Below are positions 9,597-18,475 of a DNA stretch of 64,000 bases, piece by piece. The stretch comes from Defluviitaleaceae bacterium. Its GTDB lineage: Bacteria > Bacillota > Clostridia > Lachnospirales > WQUN01. The first letter of the stretch is position 1. Each line of letters starts with the position of its first letter. The translations under genes were made by a program, and so were the position numbers. The notes under the pieces were generated by a model, which worked only from the letters and a program-made list of their open reading frames with translations, was not told the origin of the DNA and did no database searches. The stretch is taken from assembly GCA_009780185.1 (NCBI GenBank), contig WRAN01000002.1:1-64000 (forward strand), read 5' to 3'.

Positions 9597-10523
9597 TTAC
9601 TGCAACCCGTCCATTATTATGCCTAGATTATCTTGACCCCATACATGTGGAAGCCCTCCATCCCATGTGTCAAAGAACATCTGGCGAAGCATTACATCAC
9701 GCATTTCTTCAGGCATACCCTGCCACATAGTGCGCATAACCCGTAGTGCTTCCGCTTCCGCTTCGGCTTGAAGTACGATGGACTCCGCTTCGGCACGGGC
9801 TCTTACTACTACGGCTTCGGCTTCCAAGGTTTGTACTTCTAATTGCTGGTTGGCGATAATTAATGCCCGCTCACGTTCAAATTCCGCTTGCATCATGTCT
9901 TGTTCTGCTATCATGCGCTGCTCTACCGCAAGCTCAAAAGCGCGGCTAAAGTCTATGCTTTCTACGGATACCATAGTTACAGTTATATGAAATTGGTTGG
10001 TTACAGCCCTGAGCCTGTCGTGGATTTCGTGGCTGATAACAGCCCGCTGCTCTACAATTTCCATTGCGCTTTTTAGTGCAAAAACGTTTTGTATTTCTTG
10101 TAGAAGCACACCGTCCATTCGGCGTTCAAGCTGATCTACTGAGCCAAACTGCTCGGCGATTAGCATTGCGTCTTCTTGGTTAATGCGGTAAAGCACCGTT
10201 ACATATCCGCTGACATTTTGGGCATCTACACTGTATGCGGAGAATCTAAAAGCCTGCTCACGTACTTGCAGGTCGAAGTAATCTACCGTGTTGGGAATCC
10301 AAAATACAAAGTTTATCCCTGGTGGCAGGGTTCTATCAACAACACCCCAACGCCTTACTACTGCGGCTTCTTCTGTTCTTACAACTCTAAATGACGGTAA
10401 TACAATCACAAGTGCTAGGATAACTGCCGTGATAAACAATGCTATTCCAAATCCGGCCTTTTTCATCCCAGATGCCCCCTTTCCTTTTTTGAAATCAACT
10501 ACCACTGGTTCTTCCGGTCTCAT
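9597..10523 (-). CDS. SPFH/band-7 (prohibitin/HflC-like) membrane protein
   Basis: N-terminal TM then VVRTEEAAVVRRWGVVDRTLPPGINFVFWIP; Glu/Ala-rich coiled coil. Start set to MRPEE by SD GGGAGAG. Confidence 0.8.
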   Translation of the reverse strand: MRPEEPVVVDFKKGKGASGMKKAGFGIALFITAVILALVIVLPSFRVVRTEEAAVVRRWGVVDRTLPPGINFVFWIPNTVDYFDLQVREQAFRFSAYSVDAQNVSGYVTVLYRINQEDAMLIAEQFGSVDQLERRMDGVLLQEIQNVFALKSAMEIVEQRAVISHEIHDRLRAVTNQFHITVTMVSVESIDFSRAFELAVEQRMIAEQDMMQAEFERERALIIANQQLEVQTLEAEAVVVRARAEAESIVLQAEAEAEALRVMRTMWQGMPEEMRDVMLRQMFFDTWDGGLPHVWGQDNLGIIMDGLQ

Positions 10524-10603
10524 TATTCTCTCTCCCTTCATTCAAATGGGGCTCCGCCCCAAACCCCTCCGCCCCACTGGGGATGAACCCCAGCTACACT
10601 TTT

Positions 10604-10837
10604 TCAGCTTTGCTTGCGGGATGAACCGGGGATTATATACTCCCCACAATTTTTACATGTGTCTCTTGAAAAATGTGCATCTTTATCAGAAATAGCGAAT
10701 TTCCCTTTGCAATGTACGCATTTAAAGTGATTTCTGTCTGATTCTGTGAATTTATGCACTAGATATTGTACCGTCAGCACTGCTATAACAACAGCCGCAA
10801 ATATTACCACTACCAAAATGACTACTTTTGGATCCAT
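10604..10837 (-). CDS. Small TM + zinc-ribbon protein
   Basis: N-terminal TM helix; CVHCKGKF...CKNCGEYI double CxxC. Confidence 0.6.
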   Translation of the reverse strand: MDPKVVILVVVIFAAVVIAVLTVQYLVHKFTESDRNHFKCVHCKGKFAISDKDAHFSRDTCKNCGEYIIPGSSRKQS

Positions 10838-10838
10838 A

Positions 10839-11858
10839 TCAAACTCCTTTCTTTGCTCGAAGCTGCCCGCAGGCGGCGTTTACTTCCGCACCTATTGTAC
10901 GGCGTACAGTGGCCGGAATTCCGGCTTTTTGTAATATTTCTGCAAAAGCCATTGCTTCACGGCGTTTTGTTGGGGAAAGGCTTTGTCCTTCCACAGGGTT
11001 TACAGGAATTAAGTTCACATGACATAACATGCCTTTTAGCAAGGCAGCCAAGGCACGAGCTTGGGCAGGGCTGTCATTTACACCTGATGTTAGTGCATAT
11101 TCAAATGTAATACGCCTGTGTGTGATTTCAGTATACTCCCGGCAAGCGGCCATCAATTCCTTAATAGAATAACGCCTTGCAATGGGCATCAAAGCCTGAC
11201 GGGTAGCATCATCTGTGCCATGGAGAGATACCGCCAGATTTATCTGTAGGCGACGGCTCGCAAGCTCTCGCATCTTAGGCACCAAACCACAGGTCGAAAG
11301 AGTGATATGTCTCTGGCCGATCCCTACCCCCTTGGGATGAGTGATAAGTTCTACAAACCTTATTGTAGCATCAAAATTATCTAAAGGCTCCCCACAGCCC
11401 ATTAATACAATATTTCTCACCCCTCCGGCCAAATACACCTGCTGGCACATCTCTGAGGCAGTAAGATTGCGGATAAGACCACTTTGCCCAGTAGCGCAAA
11501 ATATGCACCCCATACGGCACCCGGCTTGGGTGGATATACATATGCTGCGACCATGGGCATATTCCATTAATACAGTTTCGATATGTACTTCCCCTAATCG
11601 AATCAGGCTTTTTATGGTTCCGTCCTTGGCTGTAAGTCTCTCGACTATATTAGCAGGTGTAATGTAGCAGCGACTTGTAAGTTCATTACGCAAGTTTTTT
11701 GGTAGATTATTCATTTCATTAAAAGAAAAAACTCCATCTGCGGCAGCGGGAAACCGTTGATGAAGCCATTCAAATATCTGGACAGCGCGATATGTGGGCT
11801 GGCCTATGTCTTTCATTAGTTGCTCTAGCTCAGTAATATTCATGGATAATATGTCCAT
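10839..11858 (-). CDS. rlmN: 23S rRNA (adenine-C2)-methyltransferase RlmN
   Basis: Radical SAM CRMGCIFCATGQSG; SLHGTDDATRQALMPIARRY; VNLIPVNPVEG. Confidence 0.95.
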   Translation of the reverse strand: MDILSMNITELEQLMKDIGQPTYRAVQIFEWLHQRFPAAADGVFSFNEMNNLPKNLRNELTSRCYITPANIVERLTAKDGTIKSLIRLGEVHIETVLMEYAHGRSICISTQAGCRMGCIFCATGQSGLIRNLTASEMCQQVYLAGGVRNIVLMGCGEPLDNFDATIRFVELITHPKGVGIGQRHITLSTCGLVPKMRELASRRLQINLAVSLHGTDDATRQALMPIARRYSIKELMAACREYTEITHRRITFEYALTSGVNDSPAQARALAALLKGMLCHVNLIPVNPVEGQSLSPTKRREAMAFAEILQKAGIPATVRRTIGAEVNAACGQLRAKKGV

Positions 11859-11861
11859 ACA

Positions 11862-12413
11862 TCACCTCGTGAACTGCCATATATACCGGGGTGGCACGGA
11901 TTCCGTTAGCCACACTCCATTATCAGACATAAAAAACTCATATCCATCTGCAAACATCTGCATTGCGTTAATAGTCAGTACTGCCACTAGGCCATGGCGT
12001 GCGCCTACGTTTTCGGCTGTTTCTTTATCTTTGGATAGATGTACATGATGACGTTTTTTAGATATTAGGCCATCTTTTTTTATATCCGCTAGGAACCGGG
12101 TTGCAGTGCCATGATATAGGATATCCGGTGGCTGAGCCGGGGCAAGAGCTAGATCAATATCCACGCTATGGCCTTGGCTTGCTCTTATCTGGCTAAAATC
12201 TTCATTGAATTTGTATCGCTGTTTCTCATCGACTTTTACTATAAATTTAAGGGTGTCTAGGTCTATTTTTTTGCCTTTATTGGTCATTCCATTAATTAGG
12301 TCTTGGGTGGATGCCCAGCCGTTTTTATCTAATGTGATGCCTATATCCTCAGGTGCATGCCTTAGCACCCGGCTTATAAACTTGGATATCTTAACTAGAT
12401 GCTTTGGTGTCAT
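11862..12413 (-). CDS. kptA: RNA 2'-phosphotransferase (KptA/Tpt1)
   Basis: ISKFISRVLRHAPEDIGITLDKNGWA; ASQGHSVDIDL; LYHGTATRFL; HHVHLSKDKETA. Confidence 0.93.
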   Translation of the reverse strand: MTPKHLVKISKFISRVLRHAPEDIGITLDKNGWASTQDLINGMTNKGKKIDLDTLKFIVKVDEKQRYKFNEDFSQIRASQGHSVDIDLALAPAQPPDILYHGTATRFLADIKKDGLISKKRHHVHLSKDKETAENVGARHGLVAVLTINAMQMFADGYEFFMSDNGVWLTESVPPRYIWQFTR

Positions 12414-12428
12414 GTTCCCCCAACTTTC

Positions 12429-13778
12429 TTAAATGTTAAACGCAATCCTGGCAATAGAAAAGAACACTATAAGCGCGGTACAATCTACTATGGTAGTGAT
12501 TATTGGCGCGGCCATGGTTGCAGGGTCAATATTTACTTTTTTTGCAAGGATTGGCAGTGTACAGCCTATGGATTTTGCCACAACCAGAGTAATCCCAAGG
12601 CTTAAGGATACAACCAGTGCCAATGTCGCATTTCGGTCATGCATAAGCCATATACGAGCATAGTTGGCAATGCCCAATACCACCCCGCATACCAGCGCTA
12701 TCCTAGTCTCCCGCCATACAACCCGCATTACATCCTTGATCACAATTTCACCAAGGGCCATACCGCGGATTACAACCGTTGTAGATTGTGCCCCGGCATT
12801 ACCTCCTGCGCCCATTAGCATTGGGATAAAGGCCACAAGCACTGGAAGCACAGCCAGGGAGTCTTCAAAGGTTGAGATTATCGCACCGGTTATTGCCGCC
12901 GTTAGCATTAATATCAGCAACCATGCAATACGGTTACGGGCGTGGCGCAGTACACCAGTCCGCATATATGGTTCGTCTGACAGGTTAATAATACCTGCCA
13001 TTTTTTCTACGTCTTCTGTAGTTTCTTCAGCTATTACACGAAGAATATCATCAACGGTAACTATCCCTACCAGTTGGCCGCCACGGTTTACTACGGGCAT
13101 GGCTATTAGGTCGTATTTTCTAAATTGGTTTGTCATTTCTTCTTGGTCGTCTGTAGCATTGGCTGATATTACATTGGTGTCCATTAGGTCTTTTATCGGC
13201 TGGTTAAGCCCTGCGCGTACGAGAGTGTCAGCTGTTACCGCACCTATTAGCTTGCGATCTTCATCTATCACATAACAAGTGTAAATCGTTTCTTTGTCTA
13301 CTCCTGAGGTACGAATGGTTTGCAAAGCGTCTTTTACTGTCATTTTTGCAGAAAGCTCTACTACCTCTGTAGTCATTACACTACCGGCAGAGTCTTCCGG
13401 GTAGTTTAGAAGATGGTCTACCAAAGTGCTTCTTTCGCTGCTTACTTGGTCTAGTACATATTTGCCTACATCTTCTGGTACATCTTCTATGAAATCTACC
13501 ATATCGTCTATAGGGAGTTCACTCATTATCCCTTCTACTTCGGCGTCGTTTAGACCTTCCACAAGCATCTGCTGCTTTTCTGGCGAAATATATGAAAACA
13601 CATCCGCAGCCAGCTCTTCATCCAATAGTCTAAATGCGGCAATTGACATATCATCCTCGGCCTGATCTAAAGCTTCTGCAATATCCGCGACATTCATCTG
13701 AGGAAACAACTCACTAAGAGCGTTCTCATCCAGAGGTCTTATTTTTAATAATTCTAGTATATTATTCACTGTGCTCAC
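12429..13778 (-). CDS. mgtE: Magnesium transporter MgtE (copy 1)
   Basis: N-terminal MgtE_N, CBS pair, C-terminal TM domain with MGAGGNAGAQSTTVVIRGMALGEI. Confidence 0.95.
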   Translation of the reverse strand: MSTVNNILELLKIRPLDENALSELFPQMNVADIAEALDQAEDDMSIAAFRLLDEELAADVFSYISPEKQQMLVEGLNDAEVEGIMSELPIDDMVDFIEDVPEDVGKYVLDQVSSERSTLVDHLLNYPEDSAGSVMTTEVVELSAKMTVKDALQTIRTSGVDKETIYTCYVIDEDRKLIGAVTADTLVRAGLNQPIKDLMDTNVISANATDDQEEMTNQFRKYDLIAMPVVNRGGQLVGIVTVDDILRVIAEETTEDVEKMAGIINLSDEPYMRTGVLRHARNRIAWLLILMLTAAITGAIISTFEDSLAVLPVLVAFIPMLMGAGGNAGAQSTTVVIRGMALGEIVIKDVMRVVWRETRIALVCGVVLGIANYARIWLMHDRNATLALVVSLSLGITLVVAKSIGCTLPILAKKVNIDPATMAAPIITTIVDCTALIVFFSIARIAFNI

Positions 13779-13782
13779 CGTC

Positions 13783-15132
13783 CTAGAGTCCCGGTAAAAT
13801 CAATCGGGCAATGGAAAAGTACATAAATAAAGAAACAACATCCAGCAGTGTTTTGATAATTGGTGCCGCCATTACAGCCGGGTCAATCCTGGTTTTCTTT
13901 GCCACCATGGGAAGCAAACACCCCATAGTCTTAGCCAATACAACCACCAGCATAAGAGTAAGAGAAACTGCCAAGGTCAAAAGTGCGTTTCTTGGGCCAA
14001 AAATCGCTACCCGTATGGCATTGGCAATGCTCAGCCCAAGGCCGCAAAGAACAGCGACGCGTATCTCAAGCCACCAGGTCTTTAAGACATCCTTAGAAGA
14101 AATTTCATCAAGTGCCATGCTTCGGATAATAAGTGATGAAGTCTGAACCCCAGCATTGCCCCCTGTATCCATCAACATAGGGATGAAGGGAATAAGAGCC
14201 GGAAGTGCCGCCATCGCGTCTTCAAAGTTAGTGAGAATAGCTTCTGCAAAAATTGCCGCAAACATTAGAATAAGCAGCCAGCCTATCCGCTGAATGGACT
14301 GCTTGAACACACCTTCTTTGAGATAAGGGACATCATCATCTATTGGCATAATACCTGCCATTTTTTCGAAGTCTTCTGTGGCTTCTTCTTCTACTATTTC
14401 CACTACATCATCTACGGTTATTATACCCACTAAGCGGTTTTCGCTATCCACAATAGGCAGTGAAAGCAAATCATATTTGCGGAATAATGCTGCCGCTTTT
14501 TCCTGGTCATCAAGGGTTTGGGCACTTATTACATTGCGGCGGGTTAGATCACCAATGCGCTCATGCTGTTTTGCCAGGAGCAAGGTTTTAAGGGTAATAT
14601 AACCAACCAGAATCTTATCACGGCGCACAACATAGCATGTATGAAGGCCGTGGACTTTGGTTTTACGCATACGGTCAAAGGCTTCCATTACTGTTAGGTC
14701 TTCCTGGAGAGCCATGTATTCTGTTGTCATTATTGTGCCTATGGAGTCATCGGGGTAATTGAGAAGGGTATTGATGGTGGTACGTCGCTCAGGGGTTACA
14801 TTGTCCAGAACCTTGGACACAACGTTTGCAGGCATTTCGTCAAGGAAGTCTACCGCATCGTCCATAAACAATGCATTAATGATATTGCCGGCCTCAGCAT
14901 CTGTAAGGGCTTCAACGATTATCTGTTGCTTATCTGTAATAATATGGGCGAATACATTAGCGGCAATATCTTTCGGCAACATTCGAAAGACCTGTATGGT
15001 CTGTTCTCGACTTAGTTCATCGAAGATATCACCAATATCTATGATATTCATGGATGAAAGAGCGTCCCGAATGGGGATAAGACGGATAGGTGTTTCATTA
15101 ATGAGGGTCATGATGTTTTCTTTCATAGTCAC
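13783..15132 (-). CDS. mgtE: Magnesium transporter MgtE (copy 2)
   Basis: Same architecture: MDTGGNAGVQTSSLIIRSMALDEI; 4 nt upstream of copy 1. Confidence 0.95.
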   Translation of the reverse strand: MTMKENIMTLINETPIRLIPIRDALSSMNIIDIGDIFDELSREQTIQVFRMLPKDIAANVFAHIITDKQQIIVEALTDAEAGNIINALFMDDAVDFLDEMPANVVSKVLDNVTPERRTTINTLLNYPDDSIGTIMTTEYMALQEDLTVMEAFDRMRKTKVHGLHTCYVVRRDKILVGYITLKTLLLAKQHERIGDLTRRNVISAQTLDDQEKAAALFRKYDLLSLPIVDSENRLVGIITVDDVVEIVEEEATEDFEKMAGIMPIDDDVPYLKEGVFKQSIQRIGWLLILMFAAIFAEAILTNFEDAMAALPALIPFIPMLMDTGGNAGVQTSSLIIRSMALDEISSKDVLKTWWLEIRVAVLCGLGLSIANAIRVAIFGPRNALLTLAVSLTLMLVVVLAKTMGCLLPMVAKKTRIDPAVMAAPIIKTLLDVVSLFMYFSIARLILPGL

Positions 15133-15237
15133 CTCCAGCTTTTGTATATTACATAAGCATTATGACAGAAAATATCGCTTTCGTCAGTATCATCAAAACA
15201 AGAAAAAACCTTTGTCGGTATCATCAAAACCGAAAAC

Positions 15238-16251
15238 CTACGCCTCCAGCTTCATATCCCCAAACTTAATCCAACCCTTTTTACGCATAAACTCAGAAAT
15301 CAGAAGGCATGTCACCGCTGGAATAATAAAATGCACAATAATAACCTGCGTAAGCACTACCCAAGTAAAACCCATGGCCGTAAAGGCCCCAAACTGCCCC
15401 ACAAGCCCGGATGTACCCATCCCGGCGCCTTCTGGCACATTTTCCATACCAAAAACCGCGGCAGATACAGCACCGGCTATTGCACTGGCAATAATGGGTG
15501 GAATCCAGATTCGGGGATTCTTAATGATATTGGGAAGCTGCAACATAGAAGTTCCAATCCCCTGAGACACCAGCCCACCAACTTTATTTTCACGATAACT
15601 TGAAACCGCAAAACCTACCATGTTGGCTGCACAGCCGGCTACCGCAGCCCCGGCCGCAATACCGGAAAGACCCAAGGTTATTGCAAGAGCGGCCGAAGAA
15701 ATAGGCCCAGTTAAAGCCATACCCATAACAACAGCAATAATTGCGCCCATAAGTGCAGGCATAAGTTCCGTAGCCCACATAATAAAATTACCTATTGTGG
15801 ACATAAGCCAATCAATGGCTGGGCCTATTGCCATGGCCACACCCATACCGGTCATTAGGGTTGTTGCCGGAGTGACAATAATATCGACTTTTGTTTCTTT
15901 AGAAACCAGCTTTCCAAGCTCTGCACCTATTATGGCCGCAAGTAGAGCTCCGGCGGGGCCGCCAAGATAGTTGCCAACAAAACCTGTGGCGGCTGAAGCA
16001 AAAATAACTAACGGAGGTGCTTTAAGCCCAAAAGCCACAGCAACACCAATTGCATATCCTGTGGCTCCCCTAGCCCAGCCTCCCATATCCACCATAAACC
16101 CTATGCCAACACGTGTTCCTATTTCTGATAAGATAAGCCCCATAATCAGAGACGCAAACAACCCAAGGGTCATAGCTCCCATGGCTTCAACGCCGTAGCG
16201 TTTTAGTGAAATTACAACATCTTTTTTTAGCAAAAACTCTTTTACTTTCAT
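15238..16251 (-). CDS. PTS EIIC-like (PTS_EIIC_2 / PF13303) membrane protein
   Basis: Polytopic, Gly/Ala-rich; GGPAGALLAAIIGAELGKLVSKETKVDIIVTPATTLMTG. Confidence 0.7.
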   Translation of the reverse strand: MKVKEFLLKKDVVISLKRYGVEAMGAMTLGLFASLIMGLILSEIGTRVGIGFMVDMGGWARGATGYAIGVAVAFGLKAPPLVIFASAATGFVGNYLGGPAGALLAAIIGAELGKLVSKETKVDIIVTPATTLMTGMGVAMAIGPAIDWLMSTIGNFIMWATELMPALMGAIIAVVMGMALTGPISSAALAITLGLSGIAAGAAVAGCAANMVGFAVSSYRENKVGGLVSQGIGTSMLQLPNIIKNPRIWIPPIIASAIAGAVSAAVFGMENVPEGAGMGTSGLVGQFGAFTAMGFTWVVLTQVIIVHFIIPAVTCLLISEFMRKKGWIKFGDMKLEA

Positions 16252-16404
16252 TTACATCACTCCCGCAAAATTTTTTGGCGATGCAACTATCTTTATTTTT
16301 TCTTGTCGTTGTATTATAGGTACATAAGCCTTGCCACAAGACCAGCAAATATAATATACTCCACATGAGAAAGCTGTAAACATAAATATAAAGAATAACA
16401 AAAA

Positions 16405-16450
16405 ATGAAATCTTTTTGCCTGACGGCGAAAAACATTCACATTGACTAGG
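16405..16450 (+). repeat. Dispersed hairpin repeat, copy 1 (upstream of asp23)
   Basis: atgaaatctttttgcctgacggcgaaaaacattcacattgactagg; related to copies at 41071 and 46912. Confidence 0.5.
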
Positions 16451-16458
16451 AGGAACCT

Positions 16459-16812
16459 ATGCACTCAAAAATATCAACAGACTTAGGCACCATTGGCATC
16501 GACAATGAGGTAATCGCCCGTATAGCCGGCACTGCAGCAACAGAATGTTATGGTATAGTAGGCATGGCTGCCCGCAGTATGCGTGACGGCCTTGTAGGTC
16601 TATTAAAAAAAGAAAGCCTTTCAAAAGGGGTACGCCTACAAACCCATGAAAACGGAGATTTAATCATAGACCTGCACATTATTGTAGAATATGGTACCAA
16701 TATTACCGCCATAGCCCAGACCCTGATGGATAATGTGCGCTACCAAGTAGAGCAAACCGTAGGGCTAACAGTACGGGAAGTAAATGTATTTATAGAAGGA
16801 GTACGGGTGTAA
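16459..16812 (+). CDS. Asp23/Gls24 family envelope stress protein
   Basis: Size and Asp23 motifs: IARIAGTAATECYGIVGMAA...VNVFIEGVRV; overlaps the downstream DAK2 gene by 1 nt. Confidence 0.9.
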   Translation: MHSKISTDLGTIGIDNEVIARIAGTAATECYGIVGMAARSMRDGLVGLLKKESLSKGVRLQTHENGDLIIDLHIIVEYGTNITAIAQTLMDNVRYQVEQTVGLTVREVNVFIEGVRV

Positions 16813-18455
16813 TGGGACTGATATCTATTGATGGCAATATTTTAAGAAAAATGATTATAGATGGCGCTAATGAAGTAACTAGAAATATGGCGAATCTTAA
16901 CGCGCTAAACGTATTTCCTGTACCAGATGGTGATACAGGAACAAACATGTCTCATACCGTAATGGCTGCCGCAAAAGAAGTTTATAAACTCAGTACTCCA
17001 AGTGTAAGCGATATATCCAAAGCTGCCAGCAGCGGTGCTTTGCGTGGCGCGAGAGGCAATTCTGGGGTAATCCTATCCCAGCTTTTTAGAGGCTTTGCAA
17101 AAGGTCTCGAAGGCAAATCTGTAGCCACAACAGAAGATTTAGCGGTCGCGCTGGCTCGCTCTACAGAAATGGCATACAAAGCAGTAATGAAGCCAAAGGA
17201 AGGCACAATGCTAACCATTGCCCGCTCATTTAGCGAAGCCGCCGGTGAAATAGCCTTCGATGAAGAAGATATAAACGTAGCCCTTAAATATGTAATAGAT
17301 AAAGGCAATGAAACCCTAGCCAAAACCCCAGATATGCTTCCTGTATTAAAGCAAGCCGGGGTTGTAGATTCAGGAGGCATGGGCCTGGTGTTATTACTAC
17401 AAGGTGCTCTTAACGCCATGAACACCCAAGGTGATATAGAAATATTAGAAAAACCATCCGAATCTGGTGAAGGTACAGCCGCAATGGCCTTTAACACAGA
17501 GGACATTAAATTCGCCTACTGTACGGAGTTCTTGGTAGAACTAGACAAAGAGCCAAAACCCGGACAGTCTGAAAGTGCCGAGAAAGTGCTACAAAGCTAT
17601 CTCCCCACCATCGGTGACTCCGTTGTAGTAATCGAAGACGAAGGCCTGGTTAAAGTCCATGTCCACACCAATAACCCCGGCAAGGCCCTGGAAAAGGCTC
17701 TACGCTTCGGGGGGCTCTTAAATATAAAAATTGATAATATGAAGGCCCAGCATACGGGTCTTTTAGACTTTTCGGCTACTTCTTCCGGGCCGCCTAAGCC
17801 CTTGGGCGTTGTAGCAGTTGTGGCCGGCTCCGGACTAAAAGAGCTGTTTACAGGCCTTGGTGCTGACATTGTAATAGATGGCGGCCAAAGCATGAACCCA
17901 AGTACTGAGGACATCGCAAACGCAATATCCAAAGTACATGCAGAGCATGTTATTGTGCTGCCTAACAATAAAAATATTATTCTAACAGCGCAGCAAGCCG
18001 CAGAGCTTATAACAGACAAAACTGTCCATGTACTACCTACCCTCTCCATCCCTCAAGGCGTGGCCTGCGTCATGTACAATTCCGATACTATTCCTATAGA
18101 AGAAAACCTGGAAACCCTTAAAGAAAGTATGGAGGCTGTACATTCCGGCCAGATTACCGAAGCGGTACGTGATACTGTGTTAGATGGCCATGAAATAAAA
18201 ACCGGGGATATCCTTTGCCTCTATGATGGCGACATCGCTTTAGTAAAACAAGGCGTTCAGGAAGCCGCGAAAGCCCTGGCAGATCATATGCTGGCAAACG
18301 GCGGCGATATAATGACCGTTTACGCCGGTGAAGGTGTAGGCATTAGTGAAGCCGAAGAGCTAGCGGCATATGTAAGAAATACTCATTCATCTTGTGAAGT
18401 GGAAGTATATGAGGGGAAACAACCCCTCTACAATTATATATTGTCAGTAGAGTAA
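16812..18455 (+). CDS. fakA: DAK2 domain fatty acid kinase catalytic subunit-like (FakA/YloV)
   Basis: NVFPVPDGDTGTNMSHTV, GARGNSGVILSQLFRGFA, DSGGMGL; 547 aa; linked to asp23. Confidence 0.9.
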   Translation: MGLISIDGNILRKMIIDGANEVTRNMANLNALNVFPVPDGDTGTNMSHTVMAAAKEVYKLSTPSVSDISKAASSGALRGARGNSGVILSQLFRGFAKGLEGKSVATTEDLAVALARSTEMAYKAVMKPKEGTMLTIARSFSEAAGEIAFDEEDINVALKYVIDKGNETLAKTPDMLPVLKQAGVVDSGGMGLVLLLQGALNAMNTQGDIEILEKPSESGEGTAAMAFNTEDIKFAYCTEFLVELDKEPKPGQSESAEKVLQSYLPTIGDSVVVIEDEGLVKVHVHTNNPGKALEKALRFGGLLNIKIDNMKAQHTGLLDFSATSSGPPKPLGVVAVVAGSGLKELFTGLGADIVIDGGQSMNPSTEDIANAISKVHAEHVIVLPNNKNIILTAQQAAELITDKTVHVLPTLSIPQGVACVMYNSDTIPIEENLETLKESMEAVHSGQITEAVRDTVLDGHEIKTGDILCLYDGDIALVKQGVQEAAKALADHMLANGGDIMTVYAGEGVGISEAEELAAYVRNTHSSCEVEVYEGKQPLYNYILSVE

Positions 18456-18475
18456 AAACTCAAGGGGGTAACTTA

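Noticed and set aside
9180-9626. Plus-strand ORF of 148 aa
   Set aside because: Fully antisense to well-supported DUF2161 on the minus strand, with low-complexity composition typical of a shadow frame.
15133-15237. M-box (ykoK) Mg2+ riboswitch upstream of mgtE
   Set aside because: The intergenic region is only about 105 bp, mostly a direct repeat, and shows none of the expected structure.
14759-15565. Plus-strand ORF of 268 aa
   Set aside because: Antisense to mgtE and the PTS-IIC-like gene, Ser/Thr/Ile-rich shadow frame.
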